Source: Candidatus Sungbacteria bacterium RIFCSPHIGHO2_01_FULL_50_25
GTDB lineage: Bacteria > Patescibacteriota > Minisyncoccia > Sungbacterales > HO2-52-23
Assembly (NCBI GenBank): GCA_001822215.1
Contig: MHQD01000005.1
Span: 1-9,633 of the forward strand
Length of the DNA stretch: 9,633 nt
Direction of reading: 5' to 3'
The notes beneath the pieces were generated by a model that did no database searches, had not been told where the DNA came from, and was given only the letters and a program-made list of their open reading frames with translations. Numbering within the stretch: position 1 is the first letter of the stretch; every line of letters begins with the position of its first letter. The position numbers and the translations under genes were made by a program. Shown in pieces: positions 5,895-9,633 of the stretch.

Positions 5895-6251
5895 ATGAGC
5901 AAGGAATATAAAATCGATGCGGCACACAAAGTACTGGGACGTCTTGCGTCCGAGGTCGCCGTGCTTTTGCGCGGGAAAAACGATCCGAAATTCGATCCGA
6001 CGAAGCTCTCCGGGAATCGGGTGACGGTGTTTAATACCGATAAAATCGCTGTGACAGGAAGAAAGATGAAGCAGAAGATGTACCGCCGCCATTCCGGGTA
6101 TATCGGCGGCCTGAAAGAGGAAGCGCTATCCCTCGTGATGCAAAAAGATTCGCGCCGCGTTGTCCGCGAAGCGGTTTCCGGCATGCTTCCGAAAAACCGA
6201 TCCCGCGCAAAATGGATGAAGAACCTTATTTTAGTGAAAGGGGGTTTATAA
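5895..6251 (+). CDS. rplM: 50S ribosomal protein L13 (uL13), short form
   Basis: 118 residues against about 142-147 in most bacteria. L13 binds 23S rRNA early in 50S assembly. Present are the core blocks YKIDAAHKVLGRLASEVAVLLRGKNDP, GNRVTVFNTDKIAVTGRKMKQKMYRRHSGYIGGLK, RRVVREAVSGMLPKNRSRAKWMKNLILVKGG. Missing are roughly ten N-terminal residues and the C-terminal tail after the GMLPK helix that normally follows (NEHPHAAQQP in other bacteria). The reading frame is intact and ends cleanly, so this looks like a naturally reduced protein, not a broken gene. It lies one base after rplQ and 12 bases before rpsI, the usual L13-S9 pairing. Confidence 0.96.
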   Translation: MSKEYKIDAAHKVLGRLASEVAVLLRGKNDPKFDPTKLSGNRVTVFNTDKIAVTGRKMKQKMYRRHSGYIGGLKEEALSLVMQKDSRRVVREAVSGMLPKNRSRAKWMKNLILVKGGL

Positions 6252-6263
6252 TTTTTTACCGCA

Positions 6264-6857
6264 ATGCCAAGAAAAGCAAAGGAAAAAAAAGAAGGGGATG
6301 AAAAAAGTGCGGTGAAGGAGCCCCGCAAAGCAGAGGAGAAGAAAAAGCACGTAAGCGCGGCGCCGGAAATCAAAGCGCCCGAACCGGTTTCAAAAGCCGC
6401 GGACGATGATTTTGTTCCGGAGATTCCGGCAGAGTACGCGGATGCGGGTACGGGAGAGAGCAAAAAAACCGAGCGATATTTCGAAGCGGTTGGGCGCAGA
6501 AAAACCGCGATTGCGCGCGTGAGGATGTATACGCGTTCGGGCGACGTAACTATAAACGGGAGAAAATACGGCGAGTATTTTCCAACTATTGATTTGCAAA
6601 AAACAGTTGAAGATGCGCTCCAGAAAATGAAGCTCTGGGGCCGTTTCCGGGTTTCCGTCAAAGTTTCGGGTGGCGGGGTTCATGCACAAGCAGAAGCGAT
6701 CCGCCACGGCCTTGCGCGATGTCTCATAAAATTCAATCCCGATTTTCGAAAACGCCTCAAGCGCGTTGGTTTCTTGAAGCGCGATCCGCGCGCGAAGGAG
6801 CGCAAAAAATTCGGCCTCAAAAAAGCACGGCGAGCCCCGCAGTGGGCCAAACGTTAG
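6264..6857 (+). CDS. rpsI: 30S ribosomal protein S9 (uS9) with long charged N-terminal extension
   Basis: 197 residues, against about 130 for typical S9. The conserved protein begins at about residue 72 (YFEAVGRRKTAIARVRMY) and continues through DVTINGRKYGEYFP, a VSGGGVHAQAEAIRHGLARCL block and the RDPRAKERKKFGLKKARRAPQWAKR tail. S9 sits in the 30S head, and its terminal basic residues reach P-site tRNA. Residues 1-70 are lysine/glutamate-rich and then proline/alanine/acidic, probably disordered. The ATG at 6264 is taken as the start because no in-frame ATG occurs between the extension and the core, and it fits the 12-base spacing from rplM. An AAAGGGGG run (6236-6243) overlaps the end of rplM but is about 20 bases from the ATG. 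The stop codon sits in a hairpin. Confidence 0.95.
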   Translation: MPRKAKEKKEGDEKSAVKEPRKAEEKKKHVSAAPEIKAPEPVSKAADDDFVPEIPAEYADAGTGESKKTERYFEAVGRRKTAIARVRMYTRSGDVTINGRKYGEYFPTIDLQKTVEDALQKMKLWGRFRVSVKVSGGGVHAQAEAIRHGLARCLIKFNPDFRKRLKRVGFLKRDPRAKERKKFGLKKARRAPQWAKR

Positions 6858-6870
6858 TTTGGGCCACTGC
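6839..6870 (+). terminator. Hairpin spanning the rpsI stop codon
   Basis: GCAGTGG-G-CCAAAC (6839-6852) pairs with GTTTGG-G-CCACTGC (6857-6870), 13 base pairs with one G/G mismatch and a GTTA loop. The TAG stop (6855-6857) lies at the apex. The sequence after the stem is GGAAGGAAGG, with no T-run, so it may act as an mRNA 3'-end stabiliser or a weak terminator, not a classical intrinsic terminator. Confidence 0.5.
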
Positions 6871-6986
6871 GGAAGGAAGGGGTCGGGAAACCTCCATACG
6901 GTTTCCCGTGTAGGAAACAGCGATGCCGAGCTTGTCGAGGCAGAGCGCCAGAAACCGAGGGTTTCTGGGGAAGCGTGTGCGAAGCA

Positions 6987-7026
6987 ATGAGCACACGCGG
7001 GAGCAGTGGGCGAAGAGGTAGACTCG
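6987..7026 (+). repeat. Diverged direct repeat, copy 1
   Basis: It aligns with 7208-7246 at 34 of 40 columns including one gap. The shared core GAGCAGTGGGCGAAG is identical at 7001-7015 and 7222-7236. This copy overlaps the right arm of the GCGTGTGC hairpin and the left arm of the 6999-7040 stem. Confidence 0.7.
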
Positions 7027-7101
7027 CCATTGCGGTTCCCCTCAACGATTTATTCTGAAAACACGAAAGTCCTGACCAGCGTTAGGGCTTTCTCGGTGTT
7101 C

Positions 7102-7143
7102 GGGCGGCAACTCCGCTTTCAGCGGAGACCATGCTTGCCGCCC
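7102..7143. repeat. Stacked hairpin with ACCATGC bulge
   Basis: The outer stem GGGCGGCAA (7102-7110) pairs with TTGCCGCCC (7135-7143). Directly inside it, CTCCGCT (7111-7117), loop TTC and AGCGGAG (7121-7127) form a second stem. The only unpaired part besides the loop is ACCATGC (7128-7134). The same ACCATGC follows an inner hairpin inside an outer stem in the rpsM leader (2839-2845). Confidence 0.65.
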
Positions 7144-7207
7144 TCTCAACGGTTTTCATAATAAAATCATCTCGACCGCAATGAGCTCGCTTGCGGCATA
7201 GAAATTT

Positions 7208-7246
7208 ATGAGTACGCGCGTGAGCAGTGGGCGAAGCGATAGCTCG
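7208..7246 (+). repeat. Diverged direct repeat, copy 2
   Basis: Second copy of the module at 6987-7026. Both copies begin ATGAG and keep a 15-base identical core. In both, the + strand reads MSTR-SSGR in the same frame, and the complementary strand reads LRPLL-RVLI, so short open frames on both strands are a by-product of the DNA repeat. Confidence 0.7.
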
Positions 7247-7499
7247 GTAATCCTATTTTTCGACTCGGTGGATAACTTGCTTGCAGGATTTTTCGGCGGG
7301 TATATGGTGAAAGCGCAGATGCGCTCGTTCCAATTCCGAATAGAGGTTGGACAAAGAATACGCCAAAAAGTGAAGTAAAGCGTGGCAGGCTTTAATCTGC
7401 CGTTATTTCTATACTTTTTTGACTTCACTTGCACGCGGGTAGGTTTTAAAGATACCTTATTCCGCTCGTATATTCTCATCGAGCAAAGCGCAATTGCCG

Positions 7500-7520
7500 A
7501 AAGCCCCGCGAGGGGCTTTT
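7500..7520 (+). terminator. Intrinsic terminator ahead of the purM-like gene
   Basis: AAAGCCCC (7500-7507) pairs with GGGGCTTT (7512-7519) around a GCGA (GNRA-type) loop, followed by one more T. The T-run is short but the stem is strong. It ends a transcript coming from the left, although no gene is visible for more than 600 bases upstream. The same stem could act weakly on the - strand. Confidence 0.6.
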
Positions 7521-7586
7521 GAGTTGAGAACTCTTATTATGGTTGAAAAAATGCATGGGTATGCTACAAGTTGTGTTAGCTCAATA

Positions 7587-7594
7587 GAGAGGAG
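7587..7594 (+). promoter_or_regulatory. Strong Shine-Dalgarno for the purM-like gene
   Basis: GAGAGGAG lies eight bases before the ATG at 7603, and this ideal spacing fixes the start. It stands out because most other genes in the window have no recognisable ribosome binding site. Confidence 0.75.
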
Positions 7595-7602
7595 TATTTC
7601 CA

Positions 7603-8757
7603 ATGGCGCGGCAAAAAACCGCTTATGAGCGATTGGTTGATTATAGCGTGATGGATCCTTTCAAAGTAGAGGCGCAGGAAGCAGGAAAAGAAACTGCCCG
7701 TGCACTACGGCGTAGTGGATACCGCGAGGTTTCGTGGTCGCGGGGCGAATCGTGCTACCTTATGGCTTCAAAGGACGGTCATATCTTCGGGCATGTGGAA
7801 GAAGGGCTTGGCACGAAAAACCGTGTTGTTGAACTTCACCGTCCTTTGCAACCGAAGGGATACGCCGCAATAGCCCAGGATACGGTTGCGATGATTACGA
7901 ACGACATGGCGACGCTTGGAGTGCAGCCGCTTTCGGTCCTGATGCATTGCGCGGTCGGCTCAAGCACTTGGTTCTTGGATCATGAGAGCGCAAGAGCGCT
8001 TATCCAAGGATGGAAGGACGCGTGTCTTGCGATTGCGGCGTCGTGGGGAGGCGGCGAGACCCCGACACTCCGCGATGTCGTGAGTCCTTGTAGCATGGTG
8101 CTTTCCGGGTCTGCGTTTGGCGAGGTCATTGATCCGAAACGAGTCATGTCGCCCTTCAAAATTCGCGCGGGCGATGCAATCATTCTCTTCGCGTCTAGTG
8201 GGATTCACGCAAATGGTCTTACGCTTGCGCGGGAAATCGCGGATGCATATCAAGTTGGCTACGATGCGCTGATTAGCTCGATCGATGAACTCTATTCTTT
8301 CAAGCGTTATGGCGAAGAGTTGGTACGTCCTACGGTACTCTACAGTCCGATTATTCAGTGTTGCCTCAAAGCGGGCATTCCGCTTCACTACGGCGTTCAT
8401 ATATCTGGCCACGGCTGGGCAAAGCTCATGCGCTCTCCCAAATCCCTCACCTATGTGATTGAAAGGGTTCCGGGTATTCCCGAGCTATTCACATTTATAC
8501 AGCGCATGAGTGCTCGAGTGAACCTGAACAAAGAAATGATGTCTGACAAGGAAATGTATAAGACATTCAATATGGGCGCGGGATTTGCGGTATACGTTGC
8601 TAAACGGTGGACGGGTCGCGTGATCGGAATTGCCGCAAAACACGGTATCGACGCGTTCGAGGCGGGATATGTCACCGAAAGCCAGAGGAATGATCGGCGA
8701 GTCAAAATCAAGTCAAAAAACATAGAGTTTGGCCCAGAAGATCTTAAAGTGCGCTAA
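7603..8757 (+). CDS. PurM/AIR-synthase-family protein, divergent
   Basis: 384 residues, somewhat longer than PurM (about 345). PurM closes formylglycinamidine ribonucleotide to aminoimidazole ribonucleotide with ATP; relatives (PurL, ThiL, SelD, HypE) share the fold. Recognisable PurM-like blocks are EEGLGTKNRV (67-75; usually DGVGTKL), ITNDMATLGVQPL (98-110), WGGGETPTLRD (148-158), ASSGIHANGLTLAREI (197-212), LVRPTVLYSP (240-249), HISGHGWAKLMRSP (266-279; usually HLTGGGFxxNIPR) and EMYKTFNMGAGF (317-328). The glycine-rich and Asn-containing part of the late motif and the Asp of the first motif are changed, so the reaction may not be the standard one. No other purine genes are in the window. 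It has a strong ribosome binding site and its own terminator, so it is a separate transcription unit. I leave the symbol open. Confidence 0.85.
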   Translation: MARQKTAYERLVDYSVMDPFKVEAQEAGKETARALRRSGYREVSWSRGESCYLMASKDGHIFGHVEEGLGTKNRVVELHRPLQPKGYAAIAQDTVAMITNDMATLGVQPLSVLMHCAVGSSTWFLDHESARALIQGWKDACLAIAASWGGGETPTLRDVVSPCSMVLSGSAFGEVIDPKRVMSPFKIRAGDAIILFASSGIHANGLTLAREIADAYQVGYDALISSIDELYSFKRYGEELVRPTVLYSPIIQCCLKAGIPLHYGVHISGHGWAKLMRSPKSLTYVIERVPGIPELFTFIQRMSARVNLNKEMMSDKEMYKTFNMGAGFAVYVAKRWTGRVIGIAAKHGIDAFEAGYVTESQRNDRRVKIKSKNIEFGPEDLKVR

Positions 8758-8775
8758 AGGCGCACTTTTTCTTTT
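8746..8775 (+). terminator. Intrinsic terminator overlapping the purM-like stop codon
   Basis: AAAGTGCGC (8746-8754) pairs with GCGCACTTT (8760-8768) around the loop TAAAG (8755-8759). The TAA stop codon is the first part of the loop. A T-rich tract (TTTTTCTTTT) runs through 8766-8775. Stem and tract are both canonical. Confidence 0.85.
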
Positions 8776-8780
8776 ATCGA

Positions 8781-8807
8781 AAAATATATTGAAGTCGGAC
8801 TTCAATA
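8781..8807 (-). terminator. Terminator for the ABC transporter gene
   Basis: TATTGAAGTC (8787-8796) and GACTTCAATA (8798-8807) are exact inverted copies around one base, giving an eight-base-pair stem with a five-base loop. Read on the - strand it is followed by TATTTTT, a usable T-tract. It lies about 43 bases past the ABC gene's stop and faces the purM-like terminator, as expected between convergent genes. Confidence 0.65.
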
Positions 8808-8849
8808 GATTCGTGTTGGCGAAAATAACAGGCAGAAAGTTGTGGGGGT

Positions 8850-9633
8850 CTATATTCTTCCGACAAAACGTTCTGCTTGCAAAGACCAAAGGCGTTTGTA
8901 GATTCCGTTGTGCTGGATGAGTTCGTCGTGCGTTCCAGTTTCGGCGATTTTTCCGTTGTCCACAACGATGATTCTGTTCATCTGGACGATTGTCGAGAGG
9001 CGGTGCGCGATTACGATCGCGGTTTTTTTCGCCATGAGATTCCGGAGTGCGTCCTGGATCAGGGATTCGACCTCCGAATCCAAACTCGATGTTGCCTCGT
9101 CAAGAATGAGGATCGGGGACGACGCGAGGATTGCGCGCGCAATCGCAACGCGCTGGCGCTCGCCGCCGGAGAGTTTTATTCCGCGCTCTCCCACGTAGGT
9201 GTCGTACCCGTAGGGAAGGCGGGAAATGAATTCATGACAGTGCGCTTTTTTTGCCGCCTCGATTACTTCGTTGTCTGCGGCATCAAGGCGTCCGTAGCGG
9301 ATATTGTCTTTGAGAGTTCGGTGAAAAAGAATCGGGTCTTGGGGTACGAGCGCAACGGCTTTGCGCAAGCTCTTTTGCGTCACGTCCGCGATATTTTCCC
9401 CGTCGATCAAAATTTTTCCTCCATCAACGTCGTGGAAGCGCAGAAGGAGTGCGGTAATCGTTGTTTTACCTGCGCCGGAGGAACCGACGAGCGCGATTTT
9501 TTCTCCCGGCGCGATCGTGAGGGTGAAATTTTTCAGGACATTCCGGGTTTGGTGAAATCCGAACGTGACGTCGGCAAATTCAATTTTTCCTTCATGCACC
9601 CGAAGCTCTTTTGCGGCTGGCCGGTCTTTTACG
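8850..9633 (-). CDS. ABC exporter, nucleotide-binding domain (N-terminal part beyond window)
   Basis: The frame stays open to the right edge, so the GTG at 9599 is not a real start and the membrane domain presumably lies outside. The visible part begins VKDRPAAKELRVHEGKIEF, a typical linker between membrane helices and ATPase in MsbA/BmrA-type exporters. The motifs are complete: Walker A GSSGAGKTT, Q-loop VPQDPILF, signature LSGGERQRVAIARA, Walker B ILILDEATSSLD and H-loop IAHRLSTI, followed by the D-loop/GTHDELI region near the end. It is therefore an active ATPase expected to drive export of a lipid, peptide or drug; the substrate cannot be told. It is convergent with the purM-like gene, and its TAG stop is at 8850-8852. 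Confidence 0.92.
   Translation of the reverse strand, partial: VKDRPAAKELRVHEGKIEFADVTFGFHQTRNVLKNFTLTIAPGEKIALVGSSGAGKTTITALLLRFHDVDGGKILIDGENIADVTQKSLRKAVALVPQDPILFHRTLKDNIRYGRLDAADNEVIEAAKKAHCHEFISRLPYGYDTYVGERGIKLSGGERQRVAIARAILASSPILILDEATSSLDSEVESLIQDALRNLMAKKTAIVIAHRLSTIVQMNRIIVVDNGKIAETGTHDELIQHNGIYKRLWSLQAERFVGRI

Larger units (their letters stand above)
6858..7602. other. 745-base intergenic island rich in hairpins and diverged repeats
   Basis: No convincing protein gene lies here. Hairpins visible in order are: CGGGAAACC 6884-6892 with 6900-6908; CCAGAAACC 6948-6956 with 6960-6968; GCGTGTGC 6973-6980 with 6991-6998; an imperfect stem 6999-7040; GAAAGTCCT 7065-7073 with 7084-7092 (one G-U pair); a stacked stem 7102-7143; CCGCAA 7176-7181 with 7191-7196; AGCGC 7312-7316 with 7321-7325; AAGTGAAGT 7368-7376 with 7422-7430; and a terminator at 7500-7520. 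A roughly 40-nt module occurs twice (6987-7026 and 7208-7246). The short open frames on either strand follow these repeats and resemble nothing I know. A structured RNA or accumulated small repeats are both possible. Confidence 0.6.

Noticed and set aside
5525..6661. Long - strand open frame (378 codons) opposite rplQ, rplM and rpsI
   Set aside because: It runs antisense across three certain ribosomal genes, resembles no protein family and has a composition typical of a codon-shadow frame.
7065..7092. GAAAGTCCTGACCAG, reminiscent of the GAAAGTCC motif of RNase P RNA
   Set aside because: The downstream conserved parts of RNase P RNA (GGGCAGGGTGCC-like and ACAGA-type segments) are not present in order, and the motif is explained by a simple hairpin.
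7135..7162. Possible promoter TTGCCG - 16 bases - CATAAT
   Set aside because: Weak matches, and the -35 half is an arm of a strong hairpin that better explains the sequence.
7208..7378. + strand open frame of 56 codons starting MSTRVSSGR
   Set aside because: Its start lies in the second copy of the DNA repeat, and copy 1 gives a similar start with a stop after 23 codons. No Shine-Dalgarno and no known similarity; a repeat by-product is more likely than a gene.
7156..7479. - strand open frame of 107 codons in the gene-less stretch
   Set aside because: No recognisable domain. Its LRPLL-RVLI stretch comes from the duplicated DNA module (also read in the frame at 6854-7045), and no ribosome binding site was found.
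7543..7565. Promoter for the purM-like gene (TTGAAA ... TATGCT)
   Set aside because: The spacer between the two boxes is only about 11 bases. A promoter must exist near here because of the terminator at 7500-7520, but I cannot place it reliably.
6858..7602. CRISPR array in the repeat-rich spacer
   Set aside because: The repeats are diverged, only two copies per type and without regular spacing; no cas gene is in the window.
8774..8965. Small - and + strand frames between the purM-like and ABC genes
   Set aside because: They overlap the terminators and the end of the ABC gene in other frames and show no family resemblance.

Overview
The window looks like chromosomal DNA of an ultra-small Patescibacteria/CPR bacterium, most likely a Parcubacteria (Paceibacteria)-type lineage. 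The assignment is an inference from several features: the style of the ribosomal proteins, a short L13, the scarcity of Shine-Dalgarno sequences, an actin-like ATPase gene next to a membrane-anchored baseplate-J-like protein, and a purM-like gene standing alone. GC content is about half by eye. TGA clearly acts as a stop (infA, rpmJ, rplQ), so the Gly-recoding CPR lineages are excluded.

Layout. 1-2198: the 3' end of an FtsA/PilM-type actin-fold ATPase gene, then a 540-residue single-pass membrane protein with a baseplate-J-like region, probably one envelope-related operon. 2199-2334: two hairpins and a good promoter that starts a near-leaderless infA. 2335-6857: translation/transcription cluster on the + strand, infA-rpmJ-rpsM-rpsK-rpsD-rpoA-rplQ-rplM-rpsI. 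It combines the alpha operon with the L13-S9 pair but lacks the usual secY-adk-map upstream. It is interrupted twice by non-coding structure: a nested inverted repeat before rpsM, and an AT-rich element with 36-nt terminal inverted repeats between rpsM and rpsK. 6858-7602: a 745-base stretch with no convincing gene, packed with hairpins and diverged repeats and ending in an intrinsic terminator. 7603-8757: a divergent PurM/AIR-synthase-like gene with the strongest ribosome binding site in the window and a terminator whose loop contains the stop codon. 8850-9633: the ATPase half of an ABC exporter on the - strand, running off the right edge.

The ribosomal genes supply IF-1, L36, S13, S11, S4, RNA polymerase alpha, L17, L13 and S9. 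I found no clear undescribed multi-gene system. The most interesting material is non-coding: the structured rpmJ-rpsM spacer, the inverted-repeat element that supplies the rpsM stop codon, a hairpin plus ACCATGC arrangement seen at two distant places, and the repeat island after rpsI. At protein level the main oddities are an S4 in which the first zinc-site CxxC appears as ExxE, an S9 with a 70-residue charged extension, and a PurM-like protein with altered signature motifs.
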